64,000 nucleotides of DNA. It comes from a virus. The notes under the pieces were generated by a model. It ran no database searches. It was not told where the DNA came from and saw nothing but the letters and a program-made list of their open reading frames with translations. Positions 1 to 7,965 of the stretch are shown here, piece after piece (within the stretch, counting starts at the first letter, position 1; every line of letters starts with the position of its first letter). Location of the stretch: positions 186,001 to 250,000 of IMG/VR virus record IMGVR_UViG_3300027770_000025; one strand, written 5' to 3'. A program made the position numbers and the translations under genes.

Positions 1-311
1 AATAATTCTTCTCCTGATTCTTCTGATGATCCTTCACCTTCAATTTCGTTTCTGATCCAATCAGCAACTTCTTGAATATCGTCTTTAGATGTAGCAATAT
101 GATCAGCAGCCCAATCGTGACCATTCTTAAGATGATTATCGACTTCTTCTGGATCCATTTTAAGAATCTCTTCTATGTAATGTTTAATGGAAGTTAAGTT
201 CGCAAAAAACATGTAATGCTGTTTCTCCTGACCTCCATCCATGTGGTTGTCGTCTTCCACTATTTCCGTAGCTTTTTTCTTGAAGTCGTCAAATGATACT
301 ATTCTTTCCAT
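1..311 (-). CDS. Leader-bearing acidic protein, cut by window edge
   Basis: An open frame starts at the ATG at 311 and runs off the left edge, giving 103 residues without a stop. The N-terminus MERIVSFDDFKKKATE matches the leader motif found on many other proteins here, with F/Y-x-x-F/Y spacing. The rest is acidic and probably helical, ending in a Glu/Ser-rich stretch. A GATATATA motif lies 22 nt upstream of the ATG and the leader is A-rich without a Shine-Dalgarno sequence. I do not recognise the function. By analogy with T4 internal head proteins it could be a capsid-internal protein, which is inference. Confidence 0.8.
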   Translation of the reverse strand, partial: MERIVSFDDFKKKATEIVEDDNHMDGGQEKQHYMFFANLTSIKHYIEEILKMDPEEVDNHLKNGHDWAADHIATSKDDIQEVADWIRNEIEGEGSSEESGEEL

Positions 312-333
312 TTTTTAAATTTTTATGTTTATG

Positions 334-341
334 TATATATC
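334..341 (-). promoter_or_regulatory. Candidate late promoter GATATATA
   Basis: GATATATA on the minus strand, 22 nt before the ATG at 311. The same octamer recurs upstream of other leader-bearing and structural genes and resembles the T4 late promoter TATAAATA. The role is inferred. Confidence 0.4.
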
Positions 342-349
342 TATCTTCA

Positions 350-934
350 CTATCTAATTATGTAATCTGTGTATTTAGGCTTTGCCGGTGTTTCGTTTGG
401 AAAATAATACTTTATTGTCTTTTTAGACTTTTCTAGGTATATCGTTTTATAAAATCCGCTAGGAACGGTGGCTCCCGTTGGGAGTTTAATTGATTTCTTA
501 TCAAAAACTAGCGTTATAGTAACTGTTACTTTCTCTCTTTTAGCTAATTCCCTCTCATATTCCTCTAGCATTCTCCAAACCCCTCTGTTTAAATATTGGT
601 TTTGTAAAGCGCAGTTTAAATAACTAAATGTTTGGTGCAAAAGCTCCTTAGTGCAATTGAAATCAGCTGCAGGTGCTAAATGCCCTTTATCATAAATATT
701 CTTTACGTAATCTTCATTATCTGATGTTTTGATCGAGTCATTGGTATAAAAATCCATGCCTGCTCTAGAAGCCGTCCCATTTGGACACTGTACGATATAT
801 TGTATCCAGGTGGGCTGTTCTAATTTTTCGCTGTATACCACTTCATATATTGGGGTTTTTACCTTAACCTCTTCTCTAAATTTCTGCCCAAATACTAAGG
901 TCGGTAATAATAGTATTAATATTAATTTTTTCAT
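350..934 (-). CDS. Secreted DNA/RNA non-specific endonuclease (NUC1/EndoG-type)
   Basis: 194 residues from the ATG at 934; a TTG two codons earlier is less likely. The N-terminus MKKLILILLLPTLVFGQ looks like a Sec signal peptide, so the mature enzyme should act in the periplasm or outside the cell. The His-Me finger signature of the family is visible: DKGHLAPAADF near residue 84 in the position of DRGH (catalytic His), followed by an N-x-x-L-Q-N-Q-x-x-N-x-G-x-W stretch holding the metal-binding Asn. Such enzymes cut both DNA and RNA without sequence preference. A secreted nuclease in a phage could degrade released host DNA after lysis or destroy DNA of competing phages; that purpose is inference. 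Confidence 0.85.
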   Translation of the reverse strand: MKKLILILLLPTLVFGQKFREEVKVKTPIYEVVYSEKLEQPTWIQYIVQCPNGTASRAGMDFYTNDSIKTSDNEDYVKNIYDKGHLAPAADFNCTKELLHQTFSYLNCALQNQYLNRGVWRMLEEYERELAKREKVTVTITLVFDKKSIKLPTGATVPSGFYKTIYLEKSKKTIKYYFPNETPAKPKYTDYIIR

Positions 935-971
935 TAACAATTTTTACTACTATTTATCAAAATATCTGAAT

Positions 972-3323
972 TTATTTAGTCCAGCTCCTAGCCTCTATAG
1001 CATCCATTACCTGCTTTGCCGATATTCTCTTGGTGCATTCAAATTGTCTAGATGTTCCTTTATGCTCTGGACACCAGAACCAATCCCCGGGATCAAATGG
1101 GAATTTTTCGGGTGAGTTAAAACAGGAATTACAAACGTCTTCCTTGTGGACCCTAATACAATCCTCATCAAACTCATTATCCTTCTTGGTTACCCCTGAT
1201 ATCACGACAACTTTTTTCCCTAGTGCATGTGCCACCCAAGATAATCCACTGGAAAGCCCTACGAAGAATTCGCAATGCTCTATCCAGTGCATCATTTCTG
1301 TAAGCTCCATGCCTGTCTTATTCATGCAGTTCTTAGGGATCTCGTTCCAATTTCCTTCTGTACCAAAGCTATAATATCGATCTATACAAACTGGGGTTAG
1401 TCCCTTCTTAGTAAGAAGGTCACATAATTTTTCCCAAGAATTGTTATTGTTCCAATGCTTAGCCTGAGCCGTACTATGGCTGGAGAAGCAAACATACTTC
1501 TTATTTAAAGGAGAAGGTTTACCAGATGTCTTTAACTGTGGTCTAACTTTGCCCATATCGGCTAATCCTAGCTGTTTAGCGAAGCCTATTTGTAAAGGTA
1601 AGTCATAGATATAGTCACAGCATATAATGTCTGTATAAGCGCTTAAATCGCCTGGCATTTGTATCAGATTCACATTGGGATATAGATCTTGATACAGAAA
1701 CCCAAAATTACCAACAACATCGCATTCAATCCCATGTCTTTTAGCGTACTCGTCTGCATACGGCATGAACGATATGGTATCACCCAATGCAGCTGTTTTT
1801 AAAATTATAAGCGGATTATGGGATTTAACGTGATTGGGGCTAAAGTAAGATATTATCTGATCCGTGTTTAGCACTCTATAAAATCCAGACTCGTCATCAC
1901 CATTATATTTAAAATGTGGTACATAAATGTCTTCAAGGTATTTTGATTTTTCAGATATTGAAGGAATACACTTAGTCGAAGACACAAAGTCCTTGACTAT
2001 GTCCTTGATATCGTTTCTTCTTATAGTTCCGTCCTCTATTAACACGTGTTGATCTGTTAGATCCATCTTAATTGTTTTTAGAACTTCCACACCATCCTTT
2101 ATAAAGATCTCCCAGTCAATATACTCGTTTTTATCATCAGGAATTGTTGACCAAGCTCTTCCGTTTTTTGCGGTATTTAAAAATGATTTAATCGATCCAG
2201 TTCTGCCATCCCTAAAAAATATTGATTGTCCTACAGCTTCCGGATATGAGCATTTATAAAAATGAGGATGTCTTTTAAACCACGAGTAAAATCCATGATC
2301 TTCTCTCTTTTCTATTCTTTTAGGAATTGTCCGATAATCATTAAGTATAAGATCCTTTTGCGATATCTTACCGAATGATGCATAGTCCATGAGCATTCGT
2401 GAAACGATAACCTCCCATGATATTAAACTTCTTTCCTCTTTACATTCAAGAACATACTGTGAATATCTTTTCATCACATCAGAAACACCATCAACTAGAT
2501 CTACTGTGTTTGCGGTATCTATTCTTTTCATCCCCTTTAAATCAGCTTCCATTAAACCGACAACAGGGATACCCATTGCTATGCTTTCAGTAACTGTTAG
2601 ATTGGGATGCCCGGCCTCAATAGAACCTGGGTTTAAAAAGATGTGGTGCTTTCTCATTTCTGAAAGCGAATCCTCATAATTCAAATCATATATTAAATTA
2701 AGTTTTCTGTATGATGCTACCACATTATTCTTCTCAAAAAACTCCTTGTTGTTTTTACTTGGACATATTATAGTTATTGGTAGATCCAGTACTGCAGCAC
2801 ACTCTATTCCAGGAATGAATCCCTTTCTATCGAATAATGGATCTCCTAAAAGACCGTTGTTTGCCATCATTATTAAACTTGGTCCTTTTTCGATAAGGTC
2901 TTTTGATCTATCCTCGAAATAGTAATCTTCTAAATTAGCTCCGTGGCTGAGATATCTTAGCTGTGGTAAAGAATCGAAATAATCGACAAGATATTTAGCA
3001 TGAACAAAAGATAGAACAGATCCCTTTATAGCTTCCAGATTTTGTTTATAAACAGCTGAATCCTTTCCTAAATGATGTGCGTGGTGGTCGTGGTGAGAAA
3101 AGACATAAGGAATGCCTCTCTCTTTTAAAATTAAAGCTAGATTAGCCATGTGTACATGAACGATATCCCATTCACCTACCCTGACGTCATCTGTGTAAAT
3201 TATTTCAACTTCATGGCCAAGACCTCTTAATACCTTTGTGTACTCCCAGATTATTTTTTCTACTGCTCCCCATCCGTTAGGGGGTATCTGAATTACTCCT
3301 GGTGTGATTTGTGCTATTCTCAT
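972..3323 (-). CDS. Two-domain glycosyltransferase: GT4 + BAHT-like O-heptosyltransferase
   Basis: 783 residues. Residues 1 to about 320 are GT-B like: an N-terminal Rossmann start (RIAQITPG) and the GT4 signature region GHPNLTVTESIAMGIPVVGL near residue 240. Residues from about 500 to the end resemble autotransporter O-heptosyltransferases (BAHT; TibC/AAH family), starting NPLIILKTAALGDTISFMPY and containing a donor-site region GLSSGLSWVAHALGKKVVV. Four cysteines near residues 731, 734, 751 and 763 match the iron-finger arrangement of that family. It probably transfers sugars (perhaps heptose) to protein or cell-surface acceptors. It starts 3 bp after the GT4-FkbM gene stops, so the two are likely co-transcribed. 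GT4 is secure; BAHT-like rests on the finger and domain pattern. Confidence 0.8.
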   Translation of the reverse strand: MRIAQITPGVIQIPPNGWGAVEKIIWEYTKVLRGLGHEVEIIYTDDVRVGEWDIVHVHMANLALILKERGIPYVFSHHDHHAHHLGKDSAVYKQNLEAIKGSVLSFVHAKYLVDYFDSLPQLRYLSHGANLEDYYFEDRSKDLIEKGPSLIMMANNGLLGDPLFDRKGFIPGIECAAVLDLPITIICPSKNNKEFFEKNNVVASYRKLNLIYDLNYEDSLSEMRKHHIFLNPGSIEAGHPNLTVTESIAMGIPVVGLMEADLKGMKRIDTANTVDLVDGVSDVMKRYSQYVLECKEERSLISWEVIVSRMLMDYASFGKISQKDLILNDYRTIPKRIEKREDHGFYSWFKRHPHFYKCSYPEAVGQSIFFRDGRTGSIKSFLNTAKNGRAWSTIPDDKNEYIDWEIFIKDGVEVLKTIKMDLTDQHVLIEDGTIRRNDIKDIVKDFVSSTKCIPSISEKSKYLEDIYVPHFKYNGDDESGFYRVLNTDQIISYFSPNHVKSHNPLIILKTAALGDTISFMPYADEYAKRHGIECDVVGNFGFLYQDLYPNVNLIQMPGDLSAYTDIICCDYIYDLPLQIGFAKQLGLADMGKVRPQLKTSGKPSPLNKKYVCFSSHSTAQAKHWNNNNSWEKLCDLLTKKGLTPVCIDRYYSFGTEGNWNEIPKNCMNKTGMELTEMMHWIEHCEFFVGLSSGLSWVAHALGKKVVVISGVTKKDNEFDEDCIRVHKEDVCNSCFNSPEKFPFDPGDWFWCPEHKGTSRQFECTKRISAKQVMDAIEARSWTK

Positions 3324-3326
3324 TTC

Positions 3327-5261
3327 TTAATTTTTTCTTTTTGCAAATATTACTCCGTGATCTGCATTGTTATCAACCTCTTTTTGTATTAATTCATCAT
3401 AAAGCTTAACCGCAAAATCAGCGCTAACTAATTTTTCTATTAACATATTGACCCTTCCGTCGTTATTGTCATGGAATTCTAGAATTATATTTTTAGCTTT
3501 AGCTAGAGATGCAATATCAGTATTACTAAGAAGATCATATTCAGCACCCTCTATATCAATCTTTAGAAGATCAACTGAATCATGATCAGACATCAAAGAG
3601 TTTAGTGTTTGCGATTTAACCAAAACAGTATTATCACCTATAGTTTTAGCAATGCTTGAAACTAGGCTGTTTCCTGGATCTACACTAAGATTAACATCCT
3701 CGCCATCCGAGGTCAAAGCAATCTCACTGAAGATAACATTTGGATTTTCTGAGTGCATTTTTCTGAATTCATTAGCGGCTAGGTGATTTGGTTCTATTGA
3801 GATAACTTTTTCAAACCCTACATCTAAACAATACTCTGTGAATAATCCAACATTAGCACCAACGTCAATAGCAACTTTCTTTTGGAATATGCTATCGGTC
3901 ATAATGTCATATATTCGGTCAGTGAAGAACTCTTCATAGTTTCTAAATATAGGATCTTTCGTATCCAATCTGCAAGTCTTCTTTGTTACGTTCCTAAATC
4001 TTATTATAGATTCTGAGATCACCTCTTCTCCCTGTTTATATTCAATTAAGAATCCACCAAAATTTGCATTATTTTGGAAATCGTAAATGTGGATGGGCAC
4101 TGGGATTATCCAATATGATCCACCTAAACTAAAGTTTATAGTGCAATGAAATATATTAGAACCGCTGTCCACATCCTTAACATAAACATCACAATCGAGT
4201 TCCTTTATGTTTCTTGAATCCCCTATATAAACTATATCAAGTTTATTATCCCATGGAGAAAATTTATGTATAAACATATCGCTTTTATTATTCATAGCTA
4301 ATTCTTTTTTAAGTTCTAATATTTCCCTTATCTGGTTTGCTATCCCTGTTTTATCATCACTTATAAAAAACTTTAGAGTGTTTGATTCCTGATACATGTC
4401 AACGTAGACAGGGAGATTTCTTAGGAGCAATGGGGCTTTCCAAGATATTGCTTCTTTGATAACAAGAGGGCTTGTTTCTTTATCATTAAATAAAGGTATT
4501 GACGGGAATATAACAAGATCCGCTGCCTGATAGAATAGATCTACGTCATCTCTTTCTCCCCATACCTTACAATTGCTGGGAAGATTGCTTGTGATAGGAT
4601 TCCAATACCATTTAAAATTATCAGCCATTGTACCGATGAAATGAAATTCCACTTCTGGTAGTAGCCTTGCAATCTCTGCTGTTTCCCTTTGATTTTTTCT
4701 TGGTGTAAATATACCTATTTGGATTACGTGTTTCTTATTAGGATCCAGCCCTAATTTTGCTCTGCTATCTAAATAATCTCTTACAGGTTTCTTAGCTATC
4801 TCGTGCTCGATAACTTCTATGGGTACTTTAAGATCTCTTAACAGATTAACCTGCCAAGGGCTAACGACCACAAATTTATCGGGAAGGTATATTTTTTCTT
4901 CAGGGGAAACCGATGAATCGTGCATGGTCTCAAATATTTTATATTCTCTGTCGTCGGAGAATATAATATCCAAAAGATGGTGACTTAAGAATTGCTCGCA
5001 TGGTTCTTCGAAATGTATAATATCAGGTTTCATCTCCTTAATCGCCTTGATAAGAATATCCTCAGGCTTTTCCCCCCATGTTATTATTCTCTCCGCACCA
5101 AGTATGGATTCTATTCTTTTCCTGATTGTATTATAGGAAAACTCGTGTCTTTTTTCAAAAACCCAAACTTCAGCTTCGTCTTTGATTTTGTCTATTTTAT
5201 TCTTTAAATATTCCGGCATTCCTCCGGTAGACAGATATGGTACAATATAAAAAACTCTCAA
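3327..5261 (-). CDS. GT4 glycosyltransferase fused to FkbM methyltransferase
   Basis: 644 residues from a TTG start directly at the beginning of the GT-B fold (RVFYIVPYLSTGGMPEYL). The first ~330 residues are a GT4-type glycosyltransferase; the nucleotide-sugar site region includes DKETSPLVIKEAISWKAPLL. From about residue 465 there is an FkbM-family SAM-dependent methyltransferase: AIDVGANVGLFTEYC (SAM-binding motif I), ISIEPN, and LLKIDIEGAEYDLL. The fusion suggests addition and O-methylation of a sugar on the same glycan. Seven nucleotides before the start is a TATAAATA identical to the T4 late promoter consensus. Substrate is unknown; decoration of virion proteins or host surface glycans are both possible. 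Confidence 0.85.
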   Translation of the reverse strand: MRVFYIVPYLSTGGMPEYLKNKIDKIKDEAEVWVFEKRHEFSYNTIRKRIESILGAERIITWGEKPEDILIKAIKEMKPDIIHFEEPCEQFLSHHLLDIIFSDDREYKIFETMHDSSVSPEEKIYLPDKFVVVSPWQVNLLRDLKVPIEVIEHEIAKKPVRDYLDSRAKLGLDPNKKHVIQIGIFTPRKNQRETAEIARLLPEVEFHFIGTMADNFKWYWNPITSNLPSNCKVWGERDDVDLFYQAADLVIFPSIPLFNDKETSPLVIKEAISWKAPLLLRNLPVYVDMYQESNTLKFFISDDKTGIANQIREILELKKELAMNNKSDMFIHKFSPWDNKLDIVYIGDSRNIKELDCDVYVKDVDSGSNIFHCTINFSLGGSYWIIPVPIHIYDFQNNANFGGFLIEYKQGEEVISESIIRFRNVTKKTCRLDTKDPIFRNYEEFFTDRIYDIMTDSIFQKKVAIDVGANVGLFTEYCLDVGFEKVISIEPNHLAANEFRKMHSENPNVIFSEIALTSDGEDVNLSVDPGNSLVSSIAKTIGDNTVLVKSQTLNSLMSDHDSVDLLKIDIEGAEYDLLSNTDIASLAKAKNIILEFHDNNDGRVNMLIEKLVSADFAVKLYDELIQKEVDNNADHGVIFAKRKN

Positions 5262-5268
5262 TGTTTTG

Positions 5269-5276
5269 TATTTATA
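5269..5276 (-). promoter_or_regulatory. TATAAATA, T4 late-promoter-like
   Basis: TATAAATA on the minus strand just upstream of the TTG at 5261. It equals the T4 late -10 consensus and would drive the two-gene glycosyltransferase operon. Only sequence identity supports this. Confidence 0.4.
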
Positions 5277-5316
5277 GGTTCTATTGTAAAAGTCAAATAA
5301 AATTTCGGGTAAAAGT

Positions 5317-5337
5317 ATTAAAGGGGTGCCTTTGTAC
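5317..5337. repeat. Inverted repeat flanking the zinc-ribbon gene (copy 1)
   Basis: A 21-nt element (core AAAGGGGTGCCTTT, then GTAC) lies just after the stop of the 5343-6155 gene. It is a near-perfect inverted copy of 6234-6254, differing by two single-base indels. Each copy also holds its own small AAAGG/CCTTT hairpin, so it may act as a weak terminator. Confidence 0.6.
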
Positions 5338-5342
5338 GAAAT

Positions 5343-6155
5343 TTATTGATCTAGAGATTCGCCACAGTTAGGGCAAAATTTCCATGTTTTTTTCTTGGAT
5401 CTTGTTCCACATCCGGTACAATAATCCCTAATCTCAGTAACCTCTACAGGCTTAGCTGATCTCGGAAGAATTTGATACTCCGATGTGTAACCGCAATACC
5501 AGGAGTAACTACCTGAATCTTTTCCGAAGTCCTGATCAGATTTTTCCCCCTTTTCTACTCTACCGGTTTCAAGAGAACCTGCAACCGAGCAGTTAACTAA
5601 TCCAGATAATCTTTTAGAAGAGTAACCAATCGTACCACTCAATGCTGAAGTGTTGCTAGCGTAATAAACATTGTTGGTCGTAGTTCCTCCGAAAATAATA
5701 GGATTCACTGTTCCTGGGTCGTTCGTCCAAGTTTGGTGATAAGGTACATAGGCTGTCCCTGTTGAAAGAGGGCTCCAACTGTAACTCGTGTGTTCCTGAT
5801 AGAACTCAACCTTTACCTTACCGTTGTTTTTGATTGCCTCTTTAGCCTCTTCTGTGTCATCAACATCGTAAGTCGAGAATAAGAATTTCTTCTTCTCTTC
5901 GATGAAACGATCCAAGAAGTATCTCTGCCCGGGTCTAAGTACTAAACCTGAGCTACTGATAATCTTGTCATTGAGATAGATTTTAGCTAAATAGGATGTT
6001 GATGTTGGATTATAGAGCTCGATTTGAAACTCTTGTCCATTGTCTAGATAAACTAGATCTTCCTTTGAGCCGTAGATTTTTTGTCTGTTGTTGGATACGG
6101 CTACCCAAGCTTGTGGTTTTGGGGTACTGTATACCCCGATCGTGTTGTTTTTCAT
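5343..6155 (-). CDS. Zinc-ribbon protein with N-terminal beta-rich domain
   Basis: 270 residues. The N-terminal ~110 residues look beta-rich and contain LRPGQRYFLDRFI followed by KKFLFSTYDV, a pattern I associate with virion or large-virus hypothetical proteins but cannot name. The middle is Ser/Thr/Tyr/Gly-rich. The C-terminus is a clear zinc ribbon: CTGCGTRSKKKTWKFCPNCG, two CxxC pairs. The gene stands alone between two inverted repeats and is not packed against neighbours as most genes here are. Function unknown; a structural or nucleic-acid-binding role is possible. Confidence 0.8.
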   Translation of the reverse strand: MKNNTIGVYSTPKPQAWVAVSNNRQKIYGSKEDLVYLDNGQEFQIELYNPTSTSYLAKIYLNDKIISSSGLVLRPGQRYFLDRFIEEKKKFLFSTYDVDDTEEAKEAIKNNGKVKVEFYQEHTSYSWSPLSTGTAYVPYHQTWTNDPGTVNPIIFGGTTTNNVYYASNTSALSGTIGYSSKRLSGLVNCSVAGSLETGRVEKGEKSDQDFGKDSGSYSWYCGYTSEYQILPRSAKPVEVTEIRDYCTGCGTRSKKKTWKFCPNCGESLDQ

Positions 6156-6233
6156 TTTACCTTTTTCTTTTTTTTAAAATCCCATCGCTGCTATTGCTAA
6201 CAACTCTAAGGCCATTTTGACCCGGGACACTAA

Positions 6234-6254
6234 GTACGAAAGGCACCCTTTAAT
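6234..6254. repeat. Inverted repeat flanking the zinc-ribbon gene (copy 2)
   Basis: Second copy of the 21-nt element, core AAAGGCACCCTTT, in opposite orientation to 5317-5337 and about 80 bp upstream of the zinc-ribbon start. A TATATATA tract follows at about 6260. Confidence 0.6.
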
Positions 6255-6279
6255 ACATTCTATATATAATCACTGGTTA

Positions 6280-6741
6280 TTACCAGAAATCTTCTCCCTC
6301 TTGCCCCTTTGAGTATTCATTATAACCACCCAATGAATTATCATAGTCATCATCCTCAAATTCTGCATCGCTAAGGAATTCCCTTTCTGATTCAGAAATT
6401 CTTTCAAACCAATCCCCGTTGTCTTTATACCAAACGGTGTTTATAGCGGGTGTTCCTGCTGTCCACTCTATTTTTGAATCATTCGATAAACCTCCGGGTA
6501 TAATTGAATCTAGATCGTTGACTACTTTTTCTAAATCGTTTTGTAGATCTGTGTCTAGTTCTACATCATCAACGTATATTTCTAAATATTCATTAAAGTT
6601 AGGTTCCATACAATCAATAAAGATATTATATAAAATAATGAAATCTTCTCTTGATTCCATTAGTAATTTAATATCTAATATTTCGCTAGCTTTAAACTTG
6701 TTATTGGTTATTAGCTCTGCATTTAAAATGTAATTCTTCAT
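6280..6741 (-). CDS. Hypothetical acidic protein
   Basis: 153 residues starting MKNYILNAELI, strongly acidic throughout and especially in the last 40 residues (many Asp, Glu, Tyr). No membrane segment, Cys pair or recognised motif. It precedes the broken RNase HII region in the genome but is transcribed after it. Function unknown; the acidity could mimic DNA or serve in protein binding, which is speculation. Confidence 0.75.
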   Translation of the reverse strand: MKNYILNAELITNNKFKASEILDIKLLMESREDFIILYNIFIDCMEPNFNEYLEIYVDDVELDTDLQNDLEKVVNDLDSIIPGGLSNDSKIEWTAGTPAINTVWYKDNGDWFERISESEREFLSDAEFEDDDYDNSLGGYNEYSKGQEGEDFW

Positions 6742-6775
6742 TATTTTTTTAGTTGTATATACCCATAATGCTTCT

Positions 6776-7060
6776 CTATTTTATTTGGCTTCCCCTAACT
6801 TTTATAGTTTCCTCTGTTATCGGTCGAGAATAAAGACTCATTATTTTAGTTCCCTCTACATTAGTAAAAGTAATTCTACTTTTCTCGTTTGGCCTCAGTG
6901 TAATCGTAACATCACCAGGTTCTTCTGAAATGTCACTCCATGCAAAAACAATAGGATTCTCGTTATCAAATTGAAAAACCCATTCGGCATCTTTGAAATT
7001 TTCTGGTAATCCTGCTATTGTAGCGGATTCCCCCTTTAGTTCTATGTTATTATCTTCCAT
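6776..7060 (-). CDS. Small hypothetical protein, beta-rich
   Basis: 94 residues, starts MEDNNIELKGESATIAGL. Alternating hydrophobic pattern suggests an all-beta fold. It begins 6 bp after the stop of the RNase HII reading frame, so the two are probably on one transcript. No known family recognised. Confidence 0.75.
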   Translation of the reverse strand: MEDNNIELKGESATIAGLPENFKDAEWVFQFDNENPIVFAWSDISEEPGDVTITLRPNEKSRITFTNVEGTKIMSLYSRPITEETIKVRGSQIK

Positions 7061-7066
7061 GTTATT

Positions 7067-7670
7067 TTATATAAAGTTTTGACAAAATGTTTTTCTGTGA
7101 TGTTTGGATAAACCGATTTCTCTTATTGCTGAGATGTGTTCTGGTGTACCGTACCCAACATTCTTTTCCCATAGATAATGTGAAAATTCTGGGCTGATAG
7201 ATTTCATTAGCCTATCTCTATGAACTTTAGCTAAGATAGATGCTGCAGATATACATTGCACTTTAGAGTCTCCTTTTATCACACACTCATAATCTATTCC
7301 CTTATGTCCAGGAAATCTATCGCCGTCAACATAAAGGAAATCCGGAACTACGCTACAAGAATCAATAGCTCTTTTCATAGCTAAAAATGTTGCCTGTAAA
7401 ATATTGATCTGATCTATTTCCTGTGGCGATGCTGCACCTATTCCCCATGCTATTGCATTTTCTTTTATTAGTGCTTCCACATCTTCTCTTTTTTTTAAGC
7501 TCTTTATGGTTTTACTATCTCTAATTCTAGGATCTAAAAAATCATTGGGTAGAATAACTACTGCGGCAACTACTGGGCCAGAAAGGCATCCTCTTCCTTC
7601 AGCCCACCTCGTCTACACCAGCAATAAATCTTAGCTCGCGTAGAAGAGGCGGATTATTATTTTCTATCAT
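7067..7670 (-). pseudogene. rnhB: RNase HII gene with internal frameshift
   Basis: The frame ending at 7067 gives the C-terminal two thirds of RNase HII: DSKTIKSLKK, VDGDRFPG, ASILAKVHRDR and YGTPEHISAI are all family landmarks. From the ATG at 7670 another frame supplies the N-terminus, FIAGVDEVG with the catalytic Asp-Glu, but it meets a TGA at 7599-7601. The second frame then reads GRGCLSGPVVAAVVILP. Removing 7 nt near 7597-7605 would restore an uninterrupted DEVGRGC. RNase HII removes ribonucleotides and RNA primers from DNA. As written, the gene is broken unless ribosomes bypass the 7 nt or the assembly has an error. The downstream frame alone lacks the first catalytic residues. Confidence 0.8.
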
Positions 7671-7766
7671 TATTTTTATTATTAATTTATTAAAATCCTC
7701 TTTGACAATATGCCATTGCATTTATCTTTTCTTTTTGCAACCACTGTAAATACTTAAATAATCTTT

Positions 7767-7952
7767 TCATGGACTTTCTATTGGATAATTTTCATATTGA
7801 AATATTAAATCTTTAAGTAATTTGTTTTCTTGAATGACTCCTTCACATTTATTACCTTCTTGAAACACGGTCATACCTATAAAAATTCCAATAACAAACC
7901 CTATAAGTAATCCTAATCCGGCTGCTCTATATTCGGTTCTTCTATCGGACAT
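7767..7952 (-). CDS. Small single-pass membrane protein
   Basis: 61 residues. One hydrophobic glycine-rich segment (GLGLLIGFVIGIFIGMTVF, residues 12-30), preceded by a basic N-terminus and followed by a short polar tail. The topology suggests N-in. Function unknown; the next gene upstream is the large metallophosphoesterase. Confidence 0.7.
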   Translation of the reverse strand: MSDRRTEYRAAGLGLLIGFVIGIFIGMTVFQEGNKCEGVIQENKLLKDLIFQYENYPIESP

Positions 7953-7965
7953 TTATTCTTAATTT

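Noticed and set aside
2389-2679. Plus-strand frame inside the GT4-BAHT gene
   Set aside because: It is antisense to conserved glycosyltransferase sequence, with no promoter, start context or known motif.
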